The translations under genes and the position numbers were made by a program. A model generated the notes under the pieces. It saw only the letters and a list, made by a program, of their open reading frames with translations, searched no databases and was not told the origin of the DNA. From Candidatus Uhrbacteria bacterium (GTDB lineage: Bacteria > Patescibacteriota > Patescibacteriia > 2-12-FULL-60-25): a stretch of DNA of 64,000 nt. The stretch is taken from assembly GCA_020854265.1 (NCBI GenBank), contig JADZFU010000004.1, positions 248,001 through 312,000 on the forward strand, in the 5' to 3' direction. This document shows, piece after piece, positions 8,799 through 17,767 of this stretch (position 1 is the first letter of the stretch; every line of letters starts with the position of its first letter).

Positions 8799-9787
8799 AA
8801 AAACTCCTTATTGTTTTGGGCATTATTTTGCTTGTTTTGGCCGGTTTGGCTGGGGCGGCGTGGTATGCCTTTACCCAGCTCCCGGGCTCTCTAATCGGTA
8901 ATGCTTTGGCTGGCCTTAAAATCGCCGAGCTCCAGCAAGAAGGCGGAGGCTTTCTTTCCGAGGTTAAAGGCGATGTCCAGCTCGAACGGGCGGGAGTTGT
9001 AGCTCAAGCGGTGAACGGCGATAAGCTGGCCGCGGGCGACCAGGTCCGCGTCGGTATTGGCGGTTCGGCGGTGATTATCTGGTCCGGTTATGGCCGTACG
9101 GTTTTGGATGCAGGCACGGATCTGCGCATAGACCAAGCCGAAGGAGAAGACAAAGCAGGAAAACTGAATGTGAAGATGCGCGTCCATGCAGGACGTATCT
9201 GGACGCGCCTCCAGAAGCTTTTGGATGTCGGATCCGGTTTCTCAGTGCAGTCATCCAATGTGGTTGCAACCGTCCGCGGAACATCATTCGGTATGTCGGC
9301 ACAAGGCGGAGCGGCTACGGTCCAAGTCATGGAGTCCAATGTCGGGATGACCATGGAAGGTTCGGCTGATGAAGTTTTGATGAAGCCAGCACAAGCCATG
9401 GTAATGAATCAAGGCGTCCAGCGCTTGCCCAATCCACGACCAATGACGGAAAGCGAATCAAATAACCCATTTGTCGTAGAAGGTAACCGCACGCTTGCCC
9501 AGAATGAAATGCTTGCTCCTGTTACGCTCCGACGCTTATTGGATGCACTTGAATTCCCGTTTTACGGCATGAGCAAGGAAGACCTTGTCGGATTCATTGC
9601 TTCGCTCCCGGATATTTCCGAATTAAAAATGCAGGCACCCGAATACTTCCAAGAAGTTTCCGAATCGGATCTGATTATTTACCAGCGCCTTATTGACGAG
9701 GCTCGCGCATGGGCGCGAGAGCAGGGGGCGGAGCAGCCGGCAACCGAAATCCAAGTTGAGACCAAAACCGAACTCAATATCAATTAA
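8795..9787 (+). CDS. Membrane-anchored FecR-domain protein
   Basis: 330 residues. One N-terminal membrane helix (residues about 3-26), then a FecR-like beta domain around residues 45-170 (GDVQLERAG..., SGYGRTVLDAGTDLRI, VVATVRGTSFGMS). The C-terminal part is probably helical, with a Glu/Thr-rich tail. FecR domains occur in envelope signalling and surface proteins, but no sigma factor or TonB partner is nearby, so the role is open. Coupled to murJ, so probably an envelope function. Confidence 0.8.
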   Translation: MKKLLIVLGIILLVLAGLAGAAWYAFTQLPGSLIGNALAGLKIAELQQEGGGFLSEVKGDVQLERAGVVAQAVNGDKLAAGDQVRVGIGGSAVIIWSGYGRTVLDAGTDLRIDQAEGEDKAGKLNVKMRVHAGRIWTRLQKLLDVGSGFSVQSSNVVATVRGTSFGMSAQGGAATVQVMESNVGMTMEGSADEVLMKPAQAMVMNQGVQRLPNPRPMTESESNNPFVVEGNRTLAQNEMLAPVTLRRLLDALEFPFYGMSKEDLVGFIASLPDISELKMQAPEYFQEVSESDLIIYQRLIDEARAWAREQGAEQPATEIQVETKTELNIN

Positions 9788-9795
9788 GATCGAAC

Positions 9796-11601
9796 ATGGA
9801 GCAGTCACGCATCCGGAATTTCTGCATTATTGCGCATATTGACCACGGCAAATCCACGCTGGCGGATCGTCTTTTGGAAATCACGGCCACGGTAGAGAAA
9901 CGGAAAATGAAAGAGCAGCTGCTTGATACCATGGATTTGGAGCGCGAGCGCGGCATTACGATCAAGCTTCAGCCTGCACGCATGCGTTATACGGCGAAAG
10001 ACGGGATCGAGTATGAATTGAATCTGATTGATACGCCGGGACACGTGGATTTCACCTACGAAGTTTCGCGTTCCCTGGCTGCTGTCGAAGGAGCGATTTT
10101 ACTCGTTGATTCTACGCAAGGCGTGCAGGCGCAGACGATTGCAAATTTATATTTGGCCATCGAGCAGAATCTGCATATCATTCCGGTGCTCAATAAAATC
10201 GATTTGCCCAATTCGGATGTCGAGCGGCGTGCGGCCGAGCTTATGCAGCTGATCGGCTGCAAACGCGAAGAAATTTTGAGCGCATCCGGAAAAACCGGCA
10301 TGGGCGTTCCGGAAATCCTCGAGCGTATCGTCAAAGAGGTTCCGCCTCCGCAGGGTTCGCGCGAGAAACCGTTCCGTGCCATGATTTTTGATTCCAAATA
10401 CGACGACTATCAGGGCGTGGTCGCGTATATCCGGTGTATCGACGGCCATATCGAAAAAAATAGCGGCGTTGCCTTTAAAGCGACCGGTGCTGTCGGATCG
10501 GCGCTCGAGATCGGATACATGAATCCGCAACATTTTTCGAGCGGCCACATGGAGGCAGGGGATATCGGGTATTTGGTAACCGGTTTGAAAGATATTGGCG
10601 CCGTACGCGTCGGCGATACCGTCGTGAGCTCTTCGCAGGCGGCAGAAACCGAGGCATTGCCGGGATATAAAGAGGCGCGTCCGATGGTGTATGCCGGAAT
10701 TTTTCCCCAAGAAGGCAATGAGTATGAAAAGCTCCGCGATGCGATTTTGAAATTAAAATTGAATGATGCGGCCTTAACATTTGAACCCGAGCATTCTATT
10801 GCACTCGGATTTGGTTTCCGTGTCGGTTTGCTCGGCATGCTGCATTTGGAAATCGTACAGGAGCGCTTGTCGCGTGAATTTGGCATGGATGTGGTTATCA
10901 CCACGCCTTCGGTCGGATACGAGGTTACATTGACCGATGGAACCGAGACATCCATCAAATCGCCGGGAGGCTTTCCGGATCCGTCGCGTATCGCGGAAAC
11001 ACGCGAGCCGTGGGCTCGTGTCGATATTTTGTGTCCGAAAGAATACCTCGGAAATGTCATGGCCTTGGTGCAGGACCGCCGAGGTATCTACAAAAACACC
11101 GAATACCTCGATGTCACGCGCGCGCTTTTGCATTACGAAATGCCGCTCGCATCCGTGATTGTGGATTTTTATGACAAGCTAAAAGGCGTGACAGCCGGCT
11201 ACGCCTCGCTCAATTATGATTTCATGGAGTTCCGCGATTCGGACGTCGTTAAATTGACCATCCTTGTTGCCGACGAACCCGTGGAGGCATTGGCAACCTT
11301 GCTGCATTCAAGCGAGGCCCAGCGGCGCGGAAAAGAGATTGTCGAGACGCTGAAAGAAGAATTGCCTCGACAGCAATTCGTGATCAAGCTCCAAGCATCG
11401 GTCGGGGCCAAGATCGTGGCGTCGGAGCGCATTTCGGCCTTCCGCAAGGATGTTACCGGCTACTTGTACGGCGGCGACGTAACGCGCAAAATGAAATTGC
11501 TCGAGAAGCAGAAAAAAGGTAAAAAACGCATGCTTGCACACGGAAAGGGTTCGGTTGAGATTCCGCCGGATGCCTTTATCAAGGTCTTGCGCAGAAGCTA
11601 A
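9796..11601 (+). CDS. lepA: Elongation factor 4 (LepA)
   Basis: Ribosome-associated translational GTPase of 601 residues, full length. Seen: G1 AHIDHGKSTLADRLLE, switch RERGITI, G3 DTPGHVDF, G4 NKIDLP, then EF-G-like domains and the LepA-specific C-terminal domain ending AHGKGSVEIPPDAFIKVLRRS. No Shine-Dalgarno; it starts 9 bases after the preceding stop. Confidence 0.97.
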   Translation: MEQSRIRNFCIIAHIDHGKSTLADRLLEITATVEKRKMKEQLLDTMDLERERGITIKLQPARMRYTAKDGIEYELNLIDTPGHVDFTYEVSRSLAAVEGAILLVDSTQGVQAQTIANLYLAIEQNLHIIPVLNKIDLPNSDVERRAAELMQLIGCKREEILSASGKTGMGVPEILERIVKEVPPPQGSREKPFRAMIFDSKYDDYQGVVAYIRCIDGHIEKNSGVAFKATGAVGSALEIGYMNPQHFSSGHMEAGDIGYLVTGLKDIGAVRVGDTVVSSSQAAETEALPGYKEARPMVYAGIFPQEGNEYEKLRDAILKLKLNDAALTFEPEHSIALGFGFRVGLLGMLHLEIVQERLSREFGMDVVITTPSVGYEVTLTDGTETSIKSPGGFPDPSRIAETREPWARVDILCPKEYLGNVMALVQDRRGIYKNTEYLDVTRALLHYEMPLASVIVDFYDKLKGVTAGYASLNYDFMEFRDSDVVKLTILVADEPVEALATLLHSSEAQRRGKEIVETLKEELPRQQFVIKLQASVGAKIVASERISAFRKDVTGYLYGGDVTRKMKLLEKQKKGKKRMLAHGKGSVEIPPDAFIKVLRRS

Positions 11602-11605
11602 TATT

Positions 11606-11707
11606 ATGATATCAACCTCATCACGGCGATTGCTCATGAAAGTCTTTGCAGGCTTCATGGTGTTTGCCACGGTTCTTTTCCTGTTCGGCCCGTTCATCCA
11701 GGCCTAG
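11606..11707 (+). CDS. Possible 33-residue membrane microprotein
   Basis: Too short for the ORF track. ATG at 11606, four bases after the lepA stop. The sequence begins MISTSSRRLLMK (basic N-terminus), continues with one hydrophobic helix KVFAGFMVFATVLFLFGPF, and stops at TAG in the TAGGAGG that is the ribosome binding site of the next gene. The basic-then-hydrophobic layout and exact fit between genes suggest a real single-pass peptide or a coupling leader. No Shine-Dalgarno. Not proven. Confidence 0.45.
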   Translation: MISTSSRRLLMKVFAGFMVFATVLFLFGPFIQA

Positions 11708-11715
11708 GAGGTTTC

Positions 11716-11904
11716 ATGGATCAAAAAAAGGATTCCAAGAGCGAAATGCCTTGGGACGAGTCTTCGTGCGATGTCCGCGGCTGCAACTACCCCAATCGTC
11801 CCATCCGGGCCGAGGAGTACACCCGCAGCGAGCTCGCCATAATGGCGAACGCGGATTGCCGTTTCCTCGATCCGGACACGCGCATCCTGCTGGAGCGCGA
11901 ATGA
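11716..11904 (+). CDS. Unknown 62-residue protein, GC-rich solo unit B, gene 1
   Basis: Preceded by TAGGAGGTTTC, a strong Shine-Dalgarno. Codons are GC-ending. Three cysteines (SSCDVRGCNYP and ADCRFLD), with a CxxxxC pair that might bind metal, but the number is too low for a clear zinc finger. No known family. Overlaps the next gene by ATGA. Confidence 0.65.
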   Translation: MDQKKDSKSEMPWDESSCDVRGCNYPNRPIRAEEYTRSELAIMANADCRFLDPDTRILLERE

Positions 11905-12185
11905 TGTCGGCGCATGCGATCGACGAGGATCGCCGGCGGCTGCGCGAGCGCATCGCCTCGTTCGAGGAGGAGCTGCGCCGGGACCAGTGGGATACCGTCC
12001 CGTCGCAGATCGGTATCGTGATGCCGGTTCCGAGCGAGCTCGGGCGGTACACCGATGCCGAGCTCGAGCTGATCAAGACCTTCGAGTCCGAGGCACGCGA
12101 AGCGTGCATCGCCAAAGGCATCGAGCCTGATCCGCGGGACACCCTGTCCAAGGCGCTCGCCCGCTTCAATCTGAAGACTTCCTGA
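11901..12185 (+). CDS. Unknown helical protein, GC-rich solo unit B, gene 2
   Basis: 94 residues (MMSAHAIDEDRRRLRERIASFEEEL...). The start overlaps the previous stop (ATGATG). The track ORF from 11646 is a longer open frame without support. Predicted helical and acidic/basic-rich (REREACIAKGIEPDPRDTLSKAL). No recognised family. It shares promoter and terminator with gene 1. Confidence 0.65.
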   Translation: MMSAHAIDEDRRRLRERIASFEEELRRDQWDTVPSQIGIVMPVPSELGRYTDAELELIKTFESEAREACIAKGIEPDPRDTLSKALARFNLKTS

Positions 12186-12190
12186 ACCTG

Positions 12191-12216
12191 AACCCCACGC
12201 TACGGCGTGGGGTTTT
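12191..12216. terminator. Bidirectional terminator overlapping a coding end
   Basis: AACCCCACG-cta-CGGCGTGGGGTTTT. It ends unit B on the plus strand. On the minus strand the last codons and stop of the WG-repeat gene (Asn-Pro-Thr-Pro-stop) lie inside the hairpin. Confidence 0.8.
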
Positions 12217-13501
12217 CAAATAAGATATTTCCTTCTCGATCGACGTAATGCCATTTGTCATCGGTTTTTATTTTTCCGACACCCCATTTGTCAAAATCCC
12301 GGATAGATTGGAACGGGCTGCCTTTCATGACAACGAGATCGCGATTGAGAAAGATCCAATCACTTTCGCCGCGTTTAATCGCGCACATGCCATTATGGAA
12401 TTTACGAGGTTCCCATCCATCATCCAGATCGAATGTTTTTCCCTTCATATTCACAAATTTTTTGCCGCCCCGGCTGGTTTGGTTGGTCAATACGATTCGC
12501 TCGCTATAGTCGTATAATTTTTGGAAGCTTTGCGGATCGTTCACGCGGTTTCCGTTCGTATCGATAAAAATGTGCGTATTGACTTTGTACGTAATGCCTA
12601 TTCCGTCGCTAAAGCTCCTTATCTTATCCATTTCAGCAAATGGCTCTTCGCGCAAAACCTCGCCTTTTTCATTGACAAGAATCCAATTCGTTTCTCCGTC
12701 GCGCTTTGCCCATGAGACTCCGTCATTGAGACCGTTAAAAACGCTGAATGGTCCGGCAATTTTTTTGCCATGAGCGTCGATGAGTTCTATTTTTCTGTCT
12801 CGAGCTACAAAGGCGACTCCATTTCCAAGTTCACGCGCCACTTCATATGACGTTCCGTATAGTTCTTCGCCTTGCGCGTTAATAAATACGTACTCTCTTT
12901 GACTGTTCCTGATTATGGAGCGATTGTATTTAAATTCGGTCGGACTGGAGCCGGATATTTTTGAATGGATTTCTCCATTTTTGTCCAGGATGTGTATTTC
13001 GCCGTCTCCCGTATCGGCAATAGCATATCCATCGTGAAAATCATGCAATGTCTTATATCGAAACGTGCTGTTGATGGATTCTCCGGATTCATCCAATAAC
13101 TGGGCCACGTCATTATTGATGAATGCCCATGCGCGACCATTGGAATAATTCCGCAGTTTCGGGTAGCCGCCGCTGATGATTTCTCCGGAGCGGTCTACAA
13201 AACACCATGCGCCTGCCAGCTCCATCCTTGCACGGTTCTCGACAAATTCGCTGACGTAACTTGCTGAGTGTTTTTTGGCAATCGCGTCCCGTAATTTAAG
13301 CGCGATTTTTTCGTCCGTTTCCAGTCCTTCGTATACCTTGGATGCAAAATATTCCGTCTGCTCCTTGAAAAATACCATTAATTCGCCGGCTTCCACGCCG
13401 CCTGTCCGGTGAAATTCTTGGTAGAACTTTTTGAAACTATCAAAATGCTGGCGCGTCAATTCAAGATTGCTCCGCAGTTTTTTGCAGTCCGGACCATGCA
13501 T
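12200..13501 (-). CDS. WG-repeat protein with helical N-terminal module
   Basis: 433 residues from MHGPDCKKL. The track ORF starts at 13753, but a TGcTACAAT box lies 6 bases before the ATG at 13501 and recJ occupies the upstream stretch. Residues 1-115 are helical (FKKFYQEFHRTGGVEAGEL...). After that come about eight WG-type beta repeats with the pattern x-D-x-x-G-x-x-x (FVDRSGEIISGG, ILDKNGEIHSK, LVNEKGEVLRE, IDTNGNRVND, YVDREGNILFEN). WG repeats usually mediate binding. No signal peptide. The N-terminal module resembles that of the gene at 32766. Confidence 0.85.
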   Translation of the reverse strand: MHGPDCKKLRSNLELTRQHFDSFKKFYQEFHRTGGVEAGELMVFFKEQTEYFASKVYEGLETDEKIALKLRDAIAKKHSASYVSEFVENRARMELAGAWCFVDRSGEIISGGYPKLRNYSNGRAWAFINNDVAQLLDESGESINSTFRYKTLHDFHDGYAIADTGDGEIHILDKNGEIHSKISGSSPTEFKYNRSIIRNSQREYVFINAQGEELYGTSYEVARELGNGVAFVARDRKIELIDAHGKKIAGPFSVFNGLNDGVSWAKRDGETNWILVNEKGEVLREEPFAEMDKIRSFSDGIGITYKVNTHIFIDTNGNRVNDPQSFQKLYDYSERIVLTNQTSRGGKKFVNMKGKTFDLDDGWEPRKFHNGMCAIKRGESDWIFLNRDLVVMKGSPFQSIRDFDKWGVGKIKTDDKWHYVDREGNILFENPTP

Positions 13502-13507
13502 GGCTTG

Positions 13508-13516
13508 ATTGTAGCA
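13508..13516 (-). promoter_or_regulatory. Extended -10 of the WG-repeat gene
   Basis: TGcTACAAT on the minus strand, 6 bases before the ATG at 13501. It fixes the start and implies a leaderless mRNA. Confidence 0.6.
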
Positions 13517-13541
13517 TGCGGGACTGCAAAGATTGAGTCTC

Positions 13542-15230
13542 ATGCAAAAGAGGTGGAAGGTTGCCGAGCCGTGCCCCGAGTCCTTTATGCCGGATACTGG
13601 CAGGCTTTTGGCCCAGGTTTTATGGAACCGCGGTCTCCGTACACGGGAGGAGGCTGAAGCGTTTTTGGCGCCGTCATGGGAGGCGCATATCCATGATGCA
13701 AAGCTCTTTCGAAGAATGGACGGCGCCGTTGCCAAGGTCTTGGATGCGGTCAAAATCGGCGAGAAAATTACCGTGCACGGAGACTATGATGCGGATGGCG
13801 TAACAGGCTCGACCATGATCATTACGGTTTTAAAAAAACTCGGTGCCGATGTCGATTCTTATATTCCGCATCGCGACAAAGAAGGGTACGGACTGAGCAA
13901 AGAGACGGTCGGGAAGCTGAAAACCGGAAATTGCAAGCTGATCATTACAGTTGATTGCGGGATCGCATGCGTTGATGAGATTGCATTGGCAAAAAATGAA
14001 GGCATGGAAACCGTGGTGGTGGATCACCATACATTTGGAGAGAATCTTCCAGACGGACACCTTATCCATCCCGGACTCCCGGATGAAACGTATCCGTTCA
14101 AACATTTGGCAGCCGTTGGCGTTTCTTACAAGTTTTGCTGTTCGTTGATTGAGGGAGCGCGTTTAAACGGAATGGATATTCCTGCCGGATATGAAAAATG
14201 GCTTCTTGATCTTGTCGCGATAGCCACGGTAACCGATATGGTGCCCTTGATTGGGGAGAACCGTGTCTTGGAAACATACGGACTGAAAGTTTTCAATAAA
14301 ACAAAACGCCCAGGTCTTCAGGCGCTTATGGAAATTGCCGGCGTTGCGCCTGGTTCGGTTACGTCCGAGACCATCGGATTCGCAATCGGTCCGAGGATTA
14401 ATGCGGCTGGCAGAATGGACCATGCCTCGCTTGCATTGCGATTGCTTTTGTCCGAATCCATTGATGAAGCAAGAATATTGGCGCAAGAACTGGAGCTCTT
14501 GAACAAGCTGCGCCAAGACACGACGCGCAAGATGATGGCCGAAGCGGAAAAGATGCATGAAGCGTCGGACGACAAAATTATCGTGCTTTGGAAAGAGGCG
14601 TGGTCGCCGTCTTTGGTCGGGCTTATTGCCGGCCGCTACCTCGAACAGTATTCACGACCGGTGGTTGCCATCGGTTCGCATGATGGAAACTGGATCGGAT
14701 CCGGCCGTTCCATCAGTGCGTACAATATTACGGATGCGGTAAAGGCAGCAGGCGAGGGGATTCTTACAAGATCAGGCGGACATGTGCAGGCGTGCGGGTT
14801 TGCGCTGGATGACGGAACAAAACTGGATACGTTCAAAGCGCGTCTTATCGAGCATGCATCGGCAATTCCTGAAAACGAATTGATCCCTCAAATTTTAATC
14901 GATGCCGAGTTACCATTATCTGCCGTTACCTCCGATTCAGCAGATTCGGTTGCAGGACTCGAACCGTTTGGCATGGGCAATCCAAAGCCAATTTTTGCGA
15001 CACGCGGGGTGCGAGTTTTGTCCTGCGATACCATGGGAGCATCCGGTTCGCATTTACGATTATCGCTTGTGGATGAAAACGGCCGAAAAGTAAAAGCCGT
15101 CGGATTCAAAATGGGAAAGCGTTTACTCGATATCCTCCATAAACCCACGATTGATATTGCGTATACAATTGCCATGAATGAATGGCAGGGTATGCGCAAT
15201 GCCGAGTGCCATCTGGTAGACTTCCAATGA
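13542..15230 (+). CDS. recJ: Single-strand-specific exonuclease RecJ
   Basis: 5'-3' ssDNA exonuclease of recombination and mismatch repair, 562 residues from MQKRWKVAEP (the TTG at 13533 is less likely). DHH domain motifs: VHGDYDADGVTGSTM, ITVDCGIACVDEI and VVDHHTFGENLPDGHLIHP. DHHA1 domain: SGGHVQACGFAL. The C-terminal OB region has GLEPFGMGNPKPIF. Divergent from the WG-repeat gene with only 40 bases between the two starts. Confidence 0.95.
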   Translation: MQKRWKVAEPCPESFMPDTGRLLAQVLWNRGLRTREEAEAFLAPSWEAHIHDAKLFRRMDGAVAKVLDAVKIGEKITVHGDYDADGVTGSTMIITVLKKLGADVDSYIPHRDKEGYGLSKETVGKLKTGNCKLIITVDCGIACVDEIALAKNEGMETVVVDHHTFGENLPDGHLIHPGLPDETYPFKHLAAVGVSYKFCCSLIEGARLNGMDIPAGYEKWLLDLVAIATVTDMVPLIGENRVLETYGLKVFNKTKRPGLQALMEIAGVAPGSVTSETIGFAIGPRINAAGRMDHASLALRLLLSESIDEARILAQELELLNKLRQDTTRKMMAEAEKMHEASDDKIIVLWKEAWSPSLVGLIAGRYLEQYSRPVVAIGSHDGNWIGSGRSISAYNITDAVKAAGEGILTRSGGHVQACGFALDDGTKLDTFKARLIEHASAIPENELIPQILIDAELPLSAVTSDSADSVAGLEPFGMGNPKPIFATRGVRVLSCDTMGASGSHLRLSLVDENGRKVKAVGFKMGKRLLDILHKPTIDIAYTIAMNEWQGMRNAECHLVDFQ

Positions 15231-15231
15231 T

Positions 15232-15639
15232 ATGCATTTGATAATCCGTACAGACGGCGGTGCACGAGGGAATCCGGGGCCGGCAGGGATCGGCGTTGTG
15301 ATCGAAGATGAAAAAGGAAAGGTATTGGAAGAACATGCCAAGTTTTTAGGCGTAAAGACAAATAACCAAGCTGAGTATGAAGCCGTGATTTTGGGATTGG
15401 AACGGGCCAAACATTTGAAAGCGGATTCGGTGGAGGTCGTGGCTGATAGCGAACTCGTGATCAAGCAAGCGAATGGGGAGTATAAAGTGAAGCATGAAAA
15501 TACCAAGCCGCTGTATGCACAGATGCGGGCCCTGGTTTTACAAATCGGAAGCGTGAAATTCCGTCATGTAAAGCGCGCAGAAAATGAGCATGCGGATGCA
15601 CTGTCCAATAAAGCCATGGATGAGGGGATGGGGCGGTAA
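15232..15639 (+). CDS. Ribonuclease HI family protein
   Basis: 135 residues. The four acidic catalytic positions are present: Asp8 (RTDGGARGNPGPAG), Glu48 (TNNQAEYEAV), Asp72 (VADSELVIKQ) and Asp122 (HADALSNKAM). This is the RnhA-like subgroup common in Gram-positives and CPR, without a separate hybrid-binding domain. It cuts RNA in RNA:DNA hybrids. One base after the recJ stop, so likely an operon. Confidence 0.92.
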   Translation: MHLIIRTDGGARGNPGPAGIGVVIEDEKGKVLEEHAKFLGVKTNNQAEYEAVILGLERAKHLKADSVEVVADSELVIKQANGEYKVKHENTKPLYAQMRALVLQIGSVKFRHVKRAENEHADALSNKAMDEGMGR

Positions 15640-15644
15640 AGGTG

Positions 15645-15653
15645 TGCTATACT
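15645..15653 (+). promoter_or_regulatory. Extended -10, leaderless start of pilM
   Basis: TGcTATACT ends 9 bases before the ATG at 15663 and decides that start over the in-frame codon at 15642. Confidence 0.65.
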
Positions 15654-15662
15654 AAGGTCATT

Positions 15663-16739
15663 ATGGGCTTGTTCTCATCCGCGCCTCCGTCTGCCAGCTA
15701 TCTCGGTGTAGATATCGGATACGGAGGCATGAAAATGGTCGAATTGAAAAACGAAAAAGGCCGAGCGCGGCTTGTGACGTATGCGTATGCGAATTTGCCG
15801 TCGGACAGCCTCGACAAATCGCTTTTGAACGATATACCGTTTGCGGCCGATCTCTTGAAAAAGATGGTGGCTAAATCAAAAGCGACTGCCAAAAAATCCA
15901 TTTCCGCTTTGCCTATCTCGTCCGTCTTCTCCTCTATCCTCTCGGTTCCGACGGTGAATGACAAAGAGTTGAAGGACGCCGTTGCCATGCAGGCAAAAAA
16001 GCTGATTCCGCTTCCGCTTGAAGAGGTTTCATTGGATACCAAGATTATCGACAAAATCGAAAAACCAACCGATGGCGCCAAACCGGCAACGCGCGTGCTT
16101 GTGACGGCTGCGCCTAAAACCCTTGTGACAAAGTATCTCGAGATTTTCAAGCAGGCGGGTCTTGAGCTTGTGTCGCTGGAGACCGAGGCATTCGCGGAAA
16201 TCCGCGCTCTCATCGGCAAAGACCGTTCGACAATCATGGTAGTTGATATCGGATCATTACGTACAAATATTCTCGTAGTTGAAAACGGCATTCCGTTTAT
16301 CACGCGTTCCATTGCGACAGGCGGTACCGCAATTACGCAAACAATCGCCAAAACGCTGGGTATTCCGCTTGAGCAGGCAGAGTCCATGAAACGCGATATC
16401 AAATCCATGCAGGCGTTTGCACCTACGGGGGATTTGAGCCCGATTTTAACCGTGCTCGTAAAGCCGATACTCGACGAGATCAAATACTCGTTCAATCAGT
16501 ACCAGCAGCAAGCAAATGGAAGCGGCAAGCGCATCGAGAAAATTATTCTGACCGGCGGTTCGGCTTTGCTGCCTCGCTTGTCGGAATTTTTAACCCAGCA
16601 GATGAACGTCAATACTTATCTCGGAAATCCTTGGGCACGAGTCGTGTTCCCGCCAGATCTCCGTCCGGTATTGGAAGAGCTTGGTCCGCGTTTTGCAGTA
16701 CCGATCGGATGCGCAATGCGTGACATCGACAATGCTTAG
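15663..16739 (+). CDS. pilM: Type IV pilus assembly protein PilM
   Basis: Actin-like ATPase of the inner pilus platform, 358 residues. Begins MGLFSSAPPSASYLGVDIGYGGMKMVEL with the phosphate-1 motif, then MVVDIGSLRTNILVVENG (phosphate-2 region) and ILTGGSALLPRLSEF. It normally binds the PilN N-terminus and links to PilB. Its stop lies 8 bases inside the next gene. No PilN, PilO or PilC follows in the window. Confidence 0.9.
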   Translation: MGLFSSAPPSASYLGVDIGYGGMKMVELKNEKGRARLVTYAYANLPSDSLDKSLLNDIPFAADLLKKMVAKSKATAKKSISALPISSVFSSILSVPTVNDKELKDAVAMQAKKLIPLPLEEVSLDTKIIDKIEKPTDGAKPATRVLVTAAPKTLVTKYLEIFKQAGLELVSLETEAFAEIRALIGKDRSTIMVVDIGSLRTNILVVENGIPFITRSIATGGTAITQTIAKTLGIPLEQAESMKRDIKSMQAFAPTGDLSPILTVLVKPILDEIKYSFNQYQQQANGSGKRIEKIILTGGSALLPRLSEFLTQQMNVNTYLGNPWARVVFPPDLRPVLEELGPRFAVPIGCAMRDIDNA

Positions 16740-17766
16740 TACGTTTTTCCGCCGCGTTCTTGATGCGGCCGTAGAAGACGGGGCCATTGGCCGCGGCGAT
16801 TTGGATGTTGTCCGTTCGCTTACGGAGCAGGGAGTTACGCTCGAGCAGTCCCTTGTGGGAACGGGCTTGGTTGATGCAAAAACGTATGGTAGCTGGCTTT
16901 CGCGCGTGAGCGGTTTTCCTGTCGCGGATGTTCTCCCAGACGAGATCACGGATCGTTCTGGACTTGATGATGAAATTATCAATCAGGGCGTGCTTCCGAT
17001 CCTGATCACAAAAAAAGCCGCAGAAATTGCTTTCATACAACCCGACCCCGCGCTCGTTGATATGGTTGAAAAGTCAGTCTTGCACGGCTCAAAAGAGTTT
17101 CGGCCGTCGGTGATGCTGATTGCTGAATTCCGCAAGCGCCGACCTATTTCTGATACGGTCATGCACCCGATCCGTACAATCAAGCGTTTGTTCCGCGAGG
17201 CGGATCAGCGGGGAGCACATCATATCCGCCTACTGCCTTCCGAGAAGGGATTCCACGCTTTTTTTGACAGCAAATCGGATTCGGACGAGGCGTTTTCTAT
17301 CCCCATGAACCATGTTTCCGCAATCCGCATGCGGCTTTCGCGGCTCGGATCAAAAAGCGGATGGCATGCCGAGCCATCCCGTTCCGGAGTTGAGCCGGTG
17401 ATTAGACTTGTACGAAGAAGCGGATCAGGATCGCATCCGCTTGAATGGCTCTCGGATGCGGATGACCGCAGCGGGCTTACCGTTTTTGTTGCACCTGATG
17501 CATTTACTGTGCGCCATTTGATTGGGCGTATCCGTGCGTATGAGCCGGAGGGACATTGGACCGACGGTACGACGCAGGCCTATGACGCCGACGATCAGGA
17601 TGGACAGGAACTCGCGGTGCATGCCGCGCTTTCCGGCAGATCAGCTGTCGCGGTCGCGTCAAAGGATGGCGATTGGTATCAGCCGGCTCGCGAATCAGGC
17701 ATTCCGGTCCGTATTATCCGCGGGTATAAAACCGCTCACGGGATTGCGTGGGAGGTAGTCCGTTGA
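16732..17766 (+). CDS. PilB/GspE-like protein lacking the ATPase P-loop
   Basis: 344 residues from MLSTFFRRVL, a start overlapping the pilM stop. Residues about 1-75 resemble the MshEN/T2SSE N-terminal domain (LTEQGVTLEQSLVGTGLVDAKTYGSWLSRVSGFPVADV). Residues about 145-200 resemble the N2 domain of PilB (FREADQRGAHHIRLLPSEKGFHAFFD). Where the Walker A should be there is GLTVFVAPDAFTVRHLI, with no GxxGxGK[ST]. The C-terminus is short. I infer a non-hydrolysing relative of the pilus motor, perhaps regulatory. The homology call is moderate. Confidence 0.6.
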   Translation: MLSTFFRRVLDAAVEDGAIGRGDLDVVRSLTEQGVTLEQSLVGTGLVDAKTYGSWLSRVSGFPVADVLPDEITDRSGLDDEIINQGVLPILITKKAAEIAFIQPDPALVDMVEKSVLHGSKEFRPSVMLIAEFRKRRPISDTVMHPIRTIKRLFREADQRGAHHIRLLPSEKGFHAFFDSKSDSDEAFSIPMNHVSAIRMRLSRLGSKSGWHAEPSRSGVEPVIRLVRRSGSGSHPLEWLSDADDRSGLTVFVAPDAFTVRHLIGRIRAYEPEGHWTDGTTQAYDADDQDGQELAVHAALSGRSAVAVASKDGDWYQPARESGIPVRIIRGYKTAHGIAWEVVR

Positions 17767-17767
17767 T

